From contig JAGBFB010000042.1 of the NCBI GenBank assembly GCA_017936665.1, forward strand, positions 55,547 to 119,546: a stretch of 64,000 bases of DNA, in the 5' to 3' direction. The position numbers were made by a program, and so were the translations under genes. This DNA is from Spirochaetaceae bacterium (GTDB taxonomy: Bacteria; Spirochaetota; Spirochaetia; Treponematales; Treponemataceae). The notes under the pieces were generated by a model that saw only the letters and a list, made by a program, of their open reading frames with translations, was not told the origin of the DNA and searched no databases. Shown here piece after piece: positions 42,559-52,201 of this stretch (position 1 is the stretch's first letter; each line of letters begins with the position of its first letter).

Positions 42559-44118
42559 TTATTCTGTAATTTGAGTTAAATCTTTAGCATTTAACAAAAT
42601 AAGATTACCTTTAGATGCAGTTACAACAACGCCTTTATCTGTAACCATAATTGGTGTAGAAGGATCAACTGTCATTCTAGAAGAATATTCCAATGTTAAA
42701 TCTTGTTTGAATTTTCCTAAAGTATATTTTTCTCCATCAGCAATAACTGCGTAATAATAATTATTGTGAGTAACAATTGCAGAATCTTCGGCTATTGTCT
42801 GGGCACTTTCACCAATAATTTCCATATTAGTTCCGTCGAGAGTAACTAATTTTACAGTAGCATTTCCACCTGTTTTACCTGCAATAGCAACAAAATTTTC
42901 ACCTTCTGGATATACAATTCTGTTTCTAATTACTGTAACAGGAGATTCTTTAATTATTCTTCCTGTATCGGCATCCATTTTAACTAATGTTGATAACATT
43001 TCTTTGTCTTCAGACAATTTCAAACCATAAGCAGTATTTTTTACAGCATCGTTTTTTGCTTTTTCTTCAATAACAGATTTTTGATCCTTAGCTATTTCTT
43101 TACGATCTTCTTGTGCTTCTGTTCTTTTTTTATCAGCAATTGCTTGTTGTTCTGTAGCTTCTTCTTGAGCTTTTTGAGTTACTTCTTCTTGCTTTTCAAC
43201 AACTTCTTCTTGTTTTTTTACTGCTTGTTGAGCATCATCAAGTTCTTTTTTTGCTTCTTCATCTTTAGGATTTTCTTTAACTTTCTTTTCTGCTTTTGCT
43301 ACTTCTTGTTTTTTATTATCAAGTTCTTTCTTTTCTTCCTCTAATTTCTTTTGTTCTTCAGTAGCTTTTTTCTGTGCAACTTGTGCTTTTTCAGTAGCTT
43401 TATCTGCTTCGCGTTCTTTTATGTCTACCAAATTTTTGCGTTCATCAATACCTTTATCATCATCTTCTTGCATTGATTCTACAACTTTATCGTCAGAAAT
43501 TACTGATGTATCAATAGTGCTTAATCCACCACCAATTTTTGCTAGAGGAATAACAATTTGTGATTTTCCAGGCCATTCTTCATAATTAACTGAAAGACCT
43601 GCTTTTTCAGCTGTTAAATTATTCATAACAACTGTATTGTATTTTTGACTATATGCATTTAAATTACCACGATATACAGCGTTATAAACTGTAATAAATA
43701 CAGCCAAAGTATCTGCATCTTTTTGTGAATAATCATAAGCACTTACTAAGTATGAACTAATAATTGTTCTTAAGTTTTTAATATGATCTACAGTTGCATT
43801 AGGACCAATAACAAGAATATCAGCGTCTAACTTATCCTTTTGTGTTGAATCTACAGCATGAATCACTTGGTATTTACCTGAATTACCAAAGTTTCCTGCT
43901 TTTGAAGGATCTGTTGCAACACTTCTTCCCATTGAAGCTCCAATTTCTGCAATCTGACTTTTAGCTTGCACAACATTCTGGGGTCCTGTATAGTTAATAA
44001 ATACTACAGTATCACTACCTACAGATTCAAGCTCATTTCTATCTACTTCTAAAGCGAATAATGGTAAAATAGATAGAACCAAAACAAATACTAAAATTTG
44101 AAGAAAATTCTTTTTCAT
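42559..44118 (-). CDS. P83/100-family periplasmic antigen
   Basis: The 519-residue protein has a signal peptide (MKKNFLQILVFVLVLSILPLFA). An N-terminal domain follows with VDRNELESVGSDTVVFINYTGPQ, like spirochaete P83/100 antigens. A Lys/Glu/Gln coiled coil spans about residues 220-345 (EEQKKLEEEKKELDNKKQEV-type heptads), and the C-terminal 150 residues are beta-rich. The exact role is unknown; a periplasmic structural role is usual for the family. The ATG at 44118 follows GGAGG five bases upstream; the earlier ATG at 44130 is inside that ribosome site. Confidence 0.85.
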   Translation of the reverse strand: MKKNFLQILVFVLVLSILPLFALEVDRNELESVGSDTVVFINYTGPQNVVQAKSQIAEIGASMGRSVATDPSKAGNFGNSGKYQVIHAVDSTQKDKLDADILVIGPNATVDHIKNLRTIISSYLVSAYDYSQKDADTLAVFITVYNAVYRGNLNAYSQKYNTVVMNNLTAEKAGLSVNYEEWPGKSQIVIPLAKIGGGLSTIDTSVISDDKVVESMQEDDDKGIDERKNLVDIKEREADKATEKAQVAQKKATEEQKKLEEEKKELDNKKQEVAKAEKKVKENPKDEEAKKELDDAQQAVKKQEEVVEKQEEVTQKAQEEATEQQAIADKKRTEAQEDRKEIAKDQKSVIEEKAKNDAVKNTAYGLKLSEDKEMLSTLVKMDADTGRIIKESPVTVIRNRIVYPEGENFVAIAGKTGGNATVKLVTLDGTNMEIIGESAQTIAEDSAIVTHNNYYYAVIADGEKYTLGKFKQDLTLEYSSRMTVDPSTPIMVTDKGVVVTASKGNLILLNAKDLTQITE

Positions 44119-44159
44119 ATAGTCCTCCATAAAATAGACAATTAATATTATACACTCAT

Positions 44160-45896
44160 TTACATCTGTAATGCAATAATTTTTTCCATAGTTTCTCTTG
44201 TAAAATTTTTTACTTCTTCACTTAATGTTCCTGTAAGTAAATAAACTAAAATATCTTTTCCCTTATTTAACACAACAGGCTTTCCCATAAATCTACAAAT
44301 TTCATACAATGTATCACAAAATTCTTTTTGTAATACTACATTACTTTTAAAATTCGATTTTCTTGATAGGATTTCCATAGCTGAAATTATTTTTCCATCG
44401 TCATAACATAATCTTCCAGCAGCTTTTAATGCCGAAGTAACAATAGAAAAATCTGTTTCATTTTCTATGATAATAGATAAAAGAGTAGTGTAACAACCAA
44501 GCCCTGTATATCCACAAGCCTCAAGAGTTTCTACAGTGTTTAATACTCCATTTTGTCCTTTTATCCTTTGTTGTTGTTCTCTAGTTTGATAATAAAAACT
44601 AATAATATCTTCAATCTCATAGGATAACTTTTTTAATATATCCTGTTCATATTCACTTGTATTTTCACTTTGAAGTAAACTAATACATTCTTTTAAAGTA
44701 TAATTTTTTTGTATTTTATAATTTTTATCTTCATAGTTTTTTGGTATTATTGCATTTCCTTTATATTTTCCAGTTGTTTGAACAATTCGATATGAATTTA
44801 TACACCAATCTGGAGTTGAAAAAACCAGAAATCCTGGTTCTAAATAAAATGGAAATGTAGATTCTCCGTAATAATATGTGTAATGTTTTTGTAAAATCCC
44901 TTTTCTTGTTAAACAAATTGTATCATTTTCTGTGATAAAATAATTCATTTGACCATCAGAATAAAAATCTTGTATATTTTCTAATTGTGCATCCACAAAA
45001 ATTGACCAAGAAATCTTTCCTGATTGAACACATGCAATTTTATGATTAGAAAAACAAACATAAAAACTATTTTTATTTGAAAAAATGTTAATAGGAAATT
45101 CATTAGAACCATTATTGAAAGTTGAAGGCAAAATTGACCAAATTGTTTTTGCTTTATTTTCAATTAAATTGATATATCCAACCTCACCATTTGTAAATCC
45201 AACTAAAATTCCATTATCAGAGCTACAAGTAGAAGTAACTTTTCCTGTAAAAGTAATTTCTTCTAAAATTTTTCCGTATGGAGAAACTCTAAGGGCTGTA
45301 GAACATCCATTTACTTCTTTTTCTAAAATAACCAATAAAGAACCATCAGAAAATTCAGAGGTTTTTATAGATGAAGATTTCTCTGTCTCTAAAAACCATT
45401 TTATTTTTCCTGTAATGGAAAAACAAATTAAAGAATTACGTCCCCTTACAAAAAGCCTTCCATCTTTACCTAAAATCAGATTTTCAACTGGCATTTCTTC
45501 TAATTGATATTCCCAAACTGCCATACCAGTAGAGTTATACATTGTCAATTTTCCTGTTTGAGAAACTAAATACAAAGTGTCAGAATATCCAGAAATAAAA
45601 TAAGGTGAACTTCTTTGAGATAAACCTTCTTGCCATAAAATTTCTCCATTATGAGAACAAGCACTTAATAATTTTCCATCACTAACAATAGCAAATCCAT
45701 AAGAAGTTTTTACGGGTTTCGTTATCGCTTGTCCACCTAATACTGTATACCAAGATGGTTTACTGGAAAGAGAAATTTTATTTTTAGAAGAATTTTCATC
45801 TGAAAAAATTAAGTTATTTGTAAATAAAATTACAAGTAAAAATAAAATAATATTTCTTAATATGTATGTTTTTTTGTAACATTGTATAGTTTTCAT
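44160..45896 (-). CDS. Secreted beta-propeller-like (PQQ-repeat-type) protein
   Basis: The 578-residue protein has a signal peptide or anchor (ILRNIILFLLVILFTNNLIFS). Residues 50-380 have repeated WxxxL-type beta-blade motifs: LLSACSHNGEILWQEGL, LTMYNSTGMAVWEYQLEE, LICFSITGKIKWFLETE, ACVQSGKISWSIFVD. The pattern matches PQQ/BamB-like propellers. The C-terminal 180 residues are helical with HEAT-like spacing. It lies 41 bases before p83/100 and four after the methyltransferase, which points to a shared transcript and an envelope role. The function is unknown. Confidence 0.7.
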   Translation of the reverse strand: MKTIQCYKKTYILRNIILFLLVILFTNNLIFSDENSSKNKISLSSKPSWYTVLGGQAITKPVKTSYGFAIVSDGKLLSACSHNGEILWQEGLSQRSSPYFISGYSDTLYLVSQTGKLTMYNSTGMAVWEYQLEEMPVENLILGKDGRLFVRGRNSLICFSITGKIKWFLETEKSSSIKTSEFSDGSLLVILEKEVNGCSTALRVSPYGKILEEITFTGKVTSTCSSDNGILVGFTNGEVGYINLIENKAKTIWSILPSTFNNGSNEFPINIFSNKNSFYVCFSNHKIACVQSGKISWSIFVDAQLENIQDFYSDGQMNYFITENDTICLTRKGILQKHYTYYYGESTFPFYLEPGFLVFSTPDWCINSYRIVQTTGKYKGNAIIPKNYEDKNYKIQKNYTLKECISLLQSENTSEYEQDILKKLSYEIEDIISFYYQTREQQQRIKGQNGVLNTVETLEACGYTGLGCYTTLLSIIIENETDFSIVTSALKAAGRLCYDDGKIISAMEILSRKSNFKSNVVLQKEFCDTLYEICRFMGKPVVLNKGKDILVYLLTGTLSEEVKNFTRETMEKIIALQM

Positions 45897-45900
45897 TACA

Positions 45901-47139
45901 TTATAAATCCTTTTCTAATATTGCTAAACTTTCAATATGATGAGTTTGTGGATAAAAATCTAATAAATAAATTTCTTTTATCTTATAACCGCAATTTACT
46001 AATATTTTTAAATCCCTAGAGTGAGTAATAGGATCACAGGATAAAGATCTAATTAATGGAATATTAGAATTACATAACCAATCTAAAACAGATTTTTCTA
46101 TTCCACTTCTAGGAGGATCAATAACAACACCATCAAATTTTGTTTTAATTTTAGATGCATACTCTTTTGCCCATTTATCACCACTTATTCCGTAACTTTC
46201 GTGTTTTTTGCCTTGTAAATTTATTTCTGCTAAAGATATTGCATCTCTATTATGTTCAACAAGGACAGAATTATTAAAATTATCTAATAAAAAAGTTGAA
46301 AAAGTTCCAACTCCAGCATACATATCTAAAAGATTTTCTCCACCAAAATCTTTTTTTAATATTTCTATTGTTTTTTCTAACATTTTAACATTAGACTGAA
46401 AAAATCCTTTTACATCAAAAGTAATTTCTCTGTCTAAAACCTGTATACTCATAAGAGATTCAGGATTTAGCAATGTTCCTTCATAAATCTTTCGTTTTCC
46501 ACCTGATTTTACTTTTTTCTTTGATTTTCCAACAATTTTATTTGTAGTTTTTTCTTCTAAAATAGCTCCTTTTAAACATTGATTATATCCAAAAACATGA
46601 TATCTTGAAGCATTTAAAAAACAAGAATTATTTGTAAATTCCTTATCACTTAAAAGAGTGTTTATTTCATCACAAGCAACAAGACATTTATCAATCTTAA
46701 TTGATTTATTAGATTTTAATTCCATTAATCCACCATTATGAAATTGAAATCTATTTCTATAAGACCAAGAATTATCACTTATAACTTTAATTTCTGGTAA
46801 TTTTACATTATTATTTTCTATAACAGAAAGATTATCAAACAAAATTTCTTTTCTTAATTGAACTTGGTATTCATCTGTTGCAAACTGTAAATTACAACCA
46901 CCACATATACCAAAGTATTTACATTTTGGTTCAATTCTATGAGGAGATTTTTCTAAGATTTTAACAACTTTTCCAATTTCATAATCTTTGGTGGAACTAA
47001 GAAATTCAACTTCAACGACTTCATTAGGTAATGCCCCGGAAATTAAAACTGTCTTACCTTTATTAATTCCTTCTTCAATTTTGGAAATACAATTTCCACC
47101 AAAAATTATCTTTTCAGCTTTTAATATTTGATTTTCCAT
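45901..47139 (-). CDS. RlmD/TrmA-family (uracil-5-)-methyltransferase
   Basis: The 412-residue protein has an N-terminal TRAM-like domain, then the iron-sulfur motif KCKYFGICGGCNLQFA. The methyltransferase landmarks are FQSNVKMLEKTIEIL, LLDMYAGVGTFSTFLLDN (SAM loop), VVIDPPRSG and RSLSCDPITHSRDLKIL, where the Cys is the catalytic nucleophile, plus a terminal HHIESLAILEK. It methylates uridine in 23S rRNA or tRNA. RlmD versus RlmCD or TrmA cannot be decided here. It is the first gene of the p83/100 transcript. Confidence 0.9.
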   Translation of the reverse strand: MENQILKAEKIIFGGNCISKIEEGINKGKTVLISGALPNEVVEVEFLSSTKDYEIGKVVKILEKSPHRIEPKCKYFGICGGCNLQFATDEYQVQLRKEILFDNLSVIENNNVKLPEIKVISDNSWSYRNRFQFHNGGLMELKSNKSIKIDKCLVACDEINTLLSDKEFTNNSCFLNASRYHVFGYNQCLKGAILEEKTTNKIVGKSKKKVKSGGKRKIYEGTLLNPESLMSIQVLDREITFDVKGFFQSNVKMLEKTIEILKKDFGGENLLDMYAGVGTFSTFLLDNFNNSVLVEHNRDAISLAEINLQGKKHESYGISGDKWAKEYASKIKTKFDGVVIDPPRSGIEKSVLDWLCNSNIPLIRSLSCDPITHSRDLKILVNCGYKIKEIYLLDFYPQTHHIESLAILEKDL

Positions 47140-47196
47140 ACATCGTTAATATTTTATCACATAATTTATTTTTTTTCGACTATTACCAGTAACTTA

Positions 47197-47226
47197 TTGA
47201 CTTTTAGACCTTGTTTTTTGTATTCT
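47197..47226 (+). promoter_or_regulatory. Promoter of pcnB, close enough for a leaderless transcript
   Basis: TTGACT (47197-47202) and TATTCT (47221-47226) are 18 bases apart. The GTG judged to be the pcnB start begins seven bases after the -10 element, about where transcription would start. No ribosome site is visible. Confidence 0.5.
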
Positions 47227-47232
47227 AAATTC

Positions 47233-48315
47233 GTGCTTATTAGATATTCTACGGACCGTAATGGAAAGTTAGTAAAAAAAGCAGTAATATATACAAAAGA
47301 AGAACATTTAATTGAATTAAATAAAATTGATTCTGATGCAATATATATAATAAAACTGCTAAAAGATTACGGATTTGAAGCTTATTTGGTTGGTGGAGCA
47401 GTCAGAGATTTATTAATAGGAAAAACTCCAAAAGATTTTGATATTGTAACTGACGCAACTCCTTCAAAAATAAAAAAAATTTTTAGAAATTCTCGAATAA
47501 TTGGTAAAAGATTTAGACTTGTACATATATTTTTTGGTTCAAAAATCTTTGAAGTTAGTACTTTTAGATCATTAGCAGACGGAACAATTGGTAATACCTT
47601 TGGTACTATAGATGAAGATGTTCAACGTAGAGATTTTACTATAAATGCTCTTTATTACGACCCAATAAAAGAACAAATAATTGACTATGTTGATGGTGTA
47701 AAAGATATAAGACGAAAATTAATAAAACCAGTAATTCCTTTAAATATTATTTTTGAAGAAGATCCTGTCAGAATGTTAAGAGCAATAAAATATTCAGCAA
47801 CTACAGGATTTAAAATACCATTAAAGTTACATAATAAAATTAGAAAATCAGCACATTTACTTTCTCCAATTTCACCATCAAGACTTACAGAAGAATTGTT
47901 AAAAATCATTAATTCAGGTAATTCTTATAAGATTGTAAAAAATGCTTTAAAAACTGATTTGTATATTTATCTTCAACCATCTGCTACAGCGTTGATGTAT
48001 TCAAACAAAGAATATGAAAAAAAATATTTAGAAAAGTTAAAAGAATTAGATGAATTACACTCAATTCAACCTAATGTAAGGTTAGGGGAGAAATTAGTCT
48101 TTTTAATTCAGGATTTTATATTGAATCTTACCGATTGGGATGAAGAAATCAAAACAAATAACAATTCTGGAGAACTATACTCTAAAACATGGAAACAATG
48201 TAGACATTTCGTATTACCTATGAATCCTCAAAGAACTGAACTTGAATACGCAATTAAATTTTCGCTAAAAAAAATTGGTGTAAAACTAAAAAATCCTAAA
48301 AAGAAACACAAATAA
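47233..48315 (+). CDS. pcnB: Poly(A) polymerase/CCA-type nucleotidyltransferase, PcnB-like
   Basis: The 360-residue protein (from GTG 47233) begins LIRYSTDRNGKLVKKAVIYTKEEHLI. It has the class II nucleotidyltransferase core AYLVGGAVRDLLIGKTPKDFDIVTDATP (GGxxR and DFD) and FRNSRIIGKRFRLVHIFFG. The continuation is VSTFR, DVQRRDFTINALYYDP and EDPVRMLRAIKYSATTGF. The FRNxRIIGKRFRL block favours poly(A) polymerase over CCA enzyme. An in-frame extension to TTG 47128 encodes a non-conserved hydrophobic stretch that overlaps the methyltransferase start, so the GTG was preferred. Confidence 0.87.
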   Translation: MLIRYSTDRNGKLVKKAVIYTKEEHLIELNKIDSDAIYIIKLLKDYGFEAYLVGGAVRDLLIGKTPKDFDIVTDATPSKIKKIFRNSRIIGKRFRLVHIFFGSKIFEVSTFRSLADGTIGNTFGTIDEDVQRRDFTINALYYDPIKEQIIDYVDGVKDIRRKLIKPVIPLNIIFEEDPVRMLRAIKYSATTGFKIPLKLHNKIRKSAHLLSPISPSRLTEELLKIINSGNSYKIVKNALKTDLYIYLQPSATALMYSNKEYEKKYLEKLKELDELHSIQPNVRLGEKLVFLIQDFILNLTDWDEEIKTNNNSGELYSKTWKQCRHFVLPMNPQRTELEYAIKFSLKKIGVKLKNPKKKHK

Positions 48316-48337
48316 GTAGCAAAATAAATTTTTAACA

Positions 48338-49225
48338 TCAATTATTTTTTTGTGTTATAGGTTGAGAAATCTTATCAATAACAATACTAACTTCTTCTAT
48401 CAAAATTCCCGTATGTTGTTCGATATTTTTTATGATATATTGTTGCATATCGTTTATTTTACCTGAAAGTTGAGTTCCAAAAGGAACATCAATTGTAATA
48501 ATAAACTTATAACCTCTATCGTTAGTTTTTATAACAAGTTTTTTTATTCTGACATCCTTATCAAACTCATCGATACAGTGCATTACCCATTGAGTTAAGG
48601 CCGCTTCAGAAATACTTACACGACCTTTCTTAGAAAATTCAGGTCTTACTACAGATTTTTCAAATCTTTTTGAGTTATTTGGAGTAACAAGATTTTTTAT
48701 TGTGTTTCCAAAAGTAACACGAACTGCATTATAAAATATTTTTGGATAGTCCCGTTTTACTTCTATAGCAGGAACAGGAATAACATGTTTTCCTTCCACA
48801 TTTCTTGAACGAATTGCAGTATTTATTTCTTCTTGAGTTGCTATTTCTTCAATCTTAATAATTTTTGATGGTACTGGTAATTGCAACCTTGAAGCAATTT
48901 TATTAACCATCTTTTCTGATGTTCCTAAAATAAGTATTTTTTTTATTTTTAATTTCTGGATTGTTTTAGCAATTTCATCTCTATGTTTTTTTTCATCAAA
49001 TAATGCAACTCTAACTGCTCCAAGATAAGTTTTTTCTTTTTTTGCTGAATGACCTGCTAAAATTTTATCATCTCTTATAAGTAAACCATCATCAATAATT
49101 GCTTCAAGACCATGTTTTTGGGCGATTAATTTTGCTCTATAACTTTTACCAGTTCCACTGCCACCAACAAGAGCATATACTGTGATACCTTTAACAAAAT
49201 TCAAAACATCAGAAATCAATTTCAT
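48338..49225 (-). CDS. P-loop protein with C-terminal Asp23-like domain
   Basis: The 295-residue protein starts MKLISDVLNFVKGITVYALVGGSGTGKSYRAKLIAQKHGLEAIIDDGLLI, a Walker A GGSGTGKS near residues 22-29. Residues 90-130 hold KILILGTSEKMVNKIASRLQLPVP. The last 100 residues (SISEAALTQWVMHCIDEFDKDVRIKKLVI, then beta-rich IDVPFGTQLSGKINDMQQYI) resemble Asp23/Gls24-type domains. Similar two-domain proteins occur in spirochaetes and Firmicutes with no established function. It is convergent with pcnB and probably co-transcribed with the pseudouridine synthase six bases upstream. Confidence 0.7.
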   Translation of the reverse strand: MKLISDVLNFVKGITVYALVGGSGTGKSYRAKLIAQKHGLEAIIDDGLLIRDDKILAGHSAKKEKTYLGAVRVALFDEKKHRDEIAKTIQKLKIKKILILGTSEKMVNKIASRLQLPVPSKIIKIEEIATQEEINTAIRSRNVEGKHVIPVPAIEVKRDYPKIFYNAVRVTFGNTIKNLVTPNNSKRFEKSVVRPEFSKKGRVSISEAALTQWVMHCIDEFDKDVRIKKLVIKTNDRGYKFIITIDVPFGTQLSGKINDMQQYIIKNIEQHTGILIEEVSIVIDKISQPITQKNN

Positions 49226-49230
49226 ATCAA

Positions 49231-50220
49231 CTAAACATTATAAACTTGATTTGTTATTTCTATCAAGCATTTTTTTAAGGCTTTTTCAAAACTATTTGGA
49301 ATCTTTGCAATAATGTTTGATGGTATATCAAAATCATTATCAGGAAAACCTAAATGAAAACAATGTAAATATAACTTTTGCTCTAAATCATTTTTTTGCT
49401 TAGAAATTTTACTACCATATAAACTATCATTTAAAATTGGAAATCCTTTGTTAGAACATTGTAATCTTATTTGATGTTTTCTTCCTGTCTTTATAGATAT
49501 TTTTGCAAATGTAATATCAATATTTTTATATTTTCCATGTGACAGAGGTTCAATTATTGTTACCGATTTTTTACCATTTTCTGATTCTACAATTCTACTT
49601 TTATGATTATTTTTGTTGTTATCTGAAGAAATATAATCCACCCATTCTTGTTTATTAGTTAGATTTCCTTCTAAAATTGCAAAATATTCTTTTTGAATAA
49701 AATGTTTTGAAATTTGTTCAGAAAACCATCTAGCACAATCCAAATTTTGAGAAAAACACAAAACACCAGTTGTTAATTTATCAAGACGATGCATTGCACC
49801 AGGCAAAAATGTTAATGAATCCTTTTGATAAATTGATTTTATAATTGTATCTAAAGAATTTTTATCATTTTCTGAATTTTGAACATTAAAATCATATGGT
49901 TTATTTAAAATAAGAATGCTTTCGTTTTTAAAAATAGTTATATTTTCAATAAATTTTTTATTTTTTTCATATTCATCACTAAGATTTATTTCTTTGTTTT
50001 GTTTACTAAAATTGTTGTAAAGTCTTTTTTCTATATTGATTACATCACCTAATTTTATTTTTGTTTCTTGTTTTGTTTTTTTATCATTTAGTCTAATAAA
50101 TCCAGTTCTAATATTTTTATATACTAAAGAAAGTGGCATTTCTGGCAAAAATTTTCGAATAAGAGTATCAAATCTTCTATTGCAATCGTTATTTGTAGTT
50201 TCAAAATTAACAAATTCCAT
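49231..50220 (-). CDS. RluA/RluC-family pseudouridine synthase
   Basis: The 329-residue protein has an N-terminal S4-like domain (NNDCNRRFDTLIRKFLPEMPLSLVYKNIRTGFIRLNDKKT). The catalytic core is AMHRLDKLTTGVLCFSQN (Asp in HRLD), with KEYFAILEG, KIKTGRKHQIRLQ and FPILNDSLYGSK. It isomerises uridine in rRNA. The target site cannot be assigned. The start at 50220 was chosen over a longer in-frame start at 50268 because residues before it are not conserved; the 55-base gap to the divergent gene leaves room for overlapping promoters. Confidence 0.88.
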   Translation of the reverse strand: MEFVNFETTNNDCNRRFDTLIRKFLPEMPLSLVYKNIRTGFIRLNDKKTKQETKIKLGDVINIEKRLYNNFSKQNKEINLSDEYEKNKKFIENITIFKNESILILNKPYDFNVQNSENDKNSLDTIIKSIYQKDSLTFLPGAMHRLDKLTTGVLCFSQNLDCARWFSEQISKHFIQKEYFAILEGNLTNKQEWVDYISSDNNKNNHKSRIVESENGKKSVTIIEPLSHGKYKNIDITFAKISIKTGRKHQIRLQCSNKGFPILNDSLYGSKISKQKNDLEQKLYLHCFHLGFPDNDFDIPSNIIAKIPNSFEKALKKCLIEITNQVYNV

Positions 50221-50275
50221 ACCATATACAATAATATTTTTTAATAAATTATACAAACCCCTTGACAAATTTTCT

Positions 50276-50776
50276 ATGCTCGGAAAAAATGTAAATATGC
50301 TTTCTAGTGCTAGAATACAAATACATTTATTATTTACAAACCCAGTTTTTTTATCATGTATTTTTAGTTGGTTTTCAGCTCAATTTATAAAAACTGTAAT
50401 TAGTTTATTTTTAGGAAAAATACATTCTCTAAAACAATTATTTGAACTCTTACTATGGAGAACAGGGGGAATGCCTTCTAGTCATACAGCTTTGGTTTCT
50501 TCTCTTTGTACAACAATTGGTTTTAGAGCAGGAATAAATTCTGATATTTTTATTTTGGCATTTTGTTTTATGATGGTTGTTATTAGAGATGCCTTGGGAG
50601 TAAGACGTTCTAGTGGTATCCAAGCAAAAAGATTAAATGAACTTGGAAAAAATTTTGAAGAAAAATCTGGAGTAAAATTTTTTCCAGTAAAAGAAGTTCA
50701 AGGTCATAAACCAATAGAAGTTGTAATTGGTGCTGTTTTAGGCGTATCCATAGGTATTGCTTTTTCAATTTTTTAG
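50276..50776 (+). CDS. Divergent PAP2-family (DUF212) membrane protein
   Basis: The 166-residue protein has RIQIHLLFTNPVFLSCIFSWFSAQFIKTV, LLLWRTGGMPSSHTALVSSLCTTIGFRAG and VVIRDALGVRRSSGIQAKRLNEL. It ends with KEVQGHKPIEVVIGAVLGVSIGIAFS, all characteristic of DUF212. It spans the inner membrane about four times. Its GGMPSSHTA region resembles PAP2 phosphatases, though the family's substrate is unknown. The ATG at 50276 was used, with another ATG at 50297 also possible. Its stop overlaps the next start. Confidence 0.85.
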   Translation: MLGKNVNMLSSARIQIHLLFTNPVFLSCIFSWFSAQFIKTVISLFLGKIHSLKQLFELLLWRTGGMPSSHTALVSSLCTTIGFRAGINSDIFILAFCFMMVVIRDALGVRRSSGIQAKRLNELGKNFEEKSGVKFFPVKEVQGHKPIEVVIGAVLGVSIGIAFSIF

Positions 50777-52200
50777 TGCCTAAAATGAAAATAAAAAGTA
50801 CCTTTTTAATAATTCTTACAATATTAATAATTTCTCTTGTATCGATGTTTTTTTTACGGGAAATTCCTGTTTTATCACCATGGAAAAATTGGAAAGTTCT
50901 TTCAGTTGATGTTAATATTCCAGAAAAAACAGTAATTAATGAATTAAAAAAACTTTCTATTGATGAATTTGTTACAGAATCATCAGAAAGACTAAATTCT
51001 ACGACAAATTATTCTCCTATTTTGCCACCAGACTACAATTTTTATAAAAACAATTTATATAGATATTTTTATGATAAAAATAATAATTTTAGGTTATATT
51101 ATCTTCCAAAAACAACTTCAAATAAAACCTTAAAAAACTTGCCATTTGAATATAGTATTGATATACAAAGTTCTTTTCCTTATGCAAATACTTTTATTTC
51201 GATTGCCTGTGTATTATTACTATTAATATTAATAAATAATAAATTAAGATTTGGATTAAGTCTTATTCCAATTGTTTTGTTGAATGTACTTTTGCCAAAT
51301 TTTACATCTAACGTTTTTACTTTATTTTTTTTAGTAATCATATATTTTGGGGATAAATTTATTGGAAGAAAAAATCATCTAAAAGCATTAACAAAAAATT
51401 ATTTTGTAATTTTAAGTGTAATATTTTGTATAATTTCTTCTGTTTTTAGTGGATTAAAAGGTTTAATATTAATTCTTCTAGCACTTTTATCTTTTGTCTG
51501 TATTAACATCATAATTTCATTAATTTCAAAGTATTATATAAGAAAAAAAGAAAATTTTGACTATGTAAATATTGTAAGTGCAAACAAATTAAACATTTTT
51601 ACTAAAAAAACATCACTTATTTTTTACAGTTTATCATTTTTTATATTAATAAGTGGTTTGTTATATTTATTAATTCCTTCGTTTACAAATACAACTCATA
51701 AAGATACCCCCTTGTTAATTCCCACGCCATTAGAGTATAATGGCACAAGAGGATTTTCTTTATCTAGTTACACAAACTTACAAACAAAAAAATCACCAAC
51801 AGAATTTCCTGATTTAGGTGATTATGTTTCGCAAGTTTGGAATGCAACAGTTTTTCCTTATATTTCATTAAGAGATAACAAAGGATATATTAGTAATGTT
51901 ACTCCAGAAACCTCTATTAAAACTATAGATTATTTTGAAGAAAATGATAAAATAGTTAAGCAATCTAAAGAAATTGCTATTTTTTCAAAGGATTTTATTG
52001 ATGAATCTCTAGAAAAAATAAAATCTTTTGATGGTCCAATTATTGAAAAAGTACTTTTGGATCAAGATAGTTTTTGTGCTACAGATTTTGGTAATGTAAA
52101 AAGAAATACACCTTTTACATTGATTCTTTTTATAATTGCCATAATTTTTTCTGGAACCGAAATTTTTATCTTTTTTAAATTTTACAAATTAGGATGTTAA
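50776..52200 (+). CDS. Multi-pass membrane protein in the rnf-like operon, function unknown
   Basis: I do not recognise this 474-residue protein. It has a membrane anchor near residues 8-27, then about 100 residues outside the cytoplasm with an LPPDYNFYKNNLYRYF stretch. A cluster of about six membrane segments follows (135-245), another lies at 273-297, then a second external domain of about 140 residues, and a final helix near 451-467. The GTG start at 50776 shares its G with the previous stop; an ATG nine bases later is an alternative. It ends two bases before rnfC, so it may be an accessory subunit of the Rnf-like complex. Confidence 0.6.
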   Translation: MPKMKIKSTFLIILTILIISLVSMFFLREIPVLSPWKNWKVLSVDVNIPEKTVINELKKLSIDEFVTESSERLNSTTNYSPILPPDYNFYKNNLYRYFYDKNNNFRLYYLPKTTSNKTLKNLPFEYSIDIQSSFPYANTFISIACVLLLLILINNKLRFGLSLIPIVLLNVLLPNFTSNVFTLFFLVIIYFGDKFIGRKNHLKALTKNYFVILSVIFCIISSVFSGLKGLILILLALLSFVCINIIISLISKYYIRKKENFDYVNIVSANKLNIFTKKTSLIFYSLSFFILISGLLYLLIPSFTNTTHKDTPLLIPTPLEYNGTRGFSLSSYTNLQTKKSPTEFPDLGDYVSQVWNATVFPYISLRDNKGYISNVTPETSIKTIDYFEENDKIVKQSKEIAIFSKDFIDESLEKIKSFDGPIIEKVLLDQDSFCATDFGNVKRNTPFTLILFIIAIIFSGTEIFIFFKFYKLGC

Positions 52201-52201
52201 A

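Noticed and set aside
43081..43344. An 87-codon antisense reading opposite the p83/100 gene
   Set aside because: It is the shadow of the Lys/Glu/Gln coiled coil and consists almost only of Phe, Leu, Ser and Cys.
47128..47232. A 35-residue N-terminal extension of pcnB from TTG 47128
   Set aside because: It is hydrophobic and unconserved, overlaps the divergent methyltransferase start and lies upstream of a good promoter.
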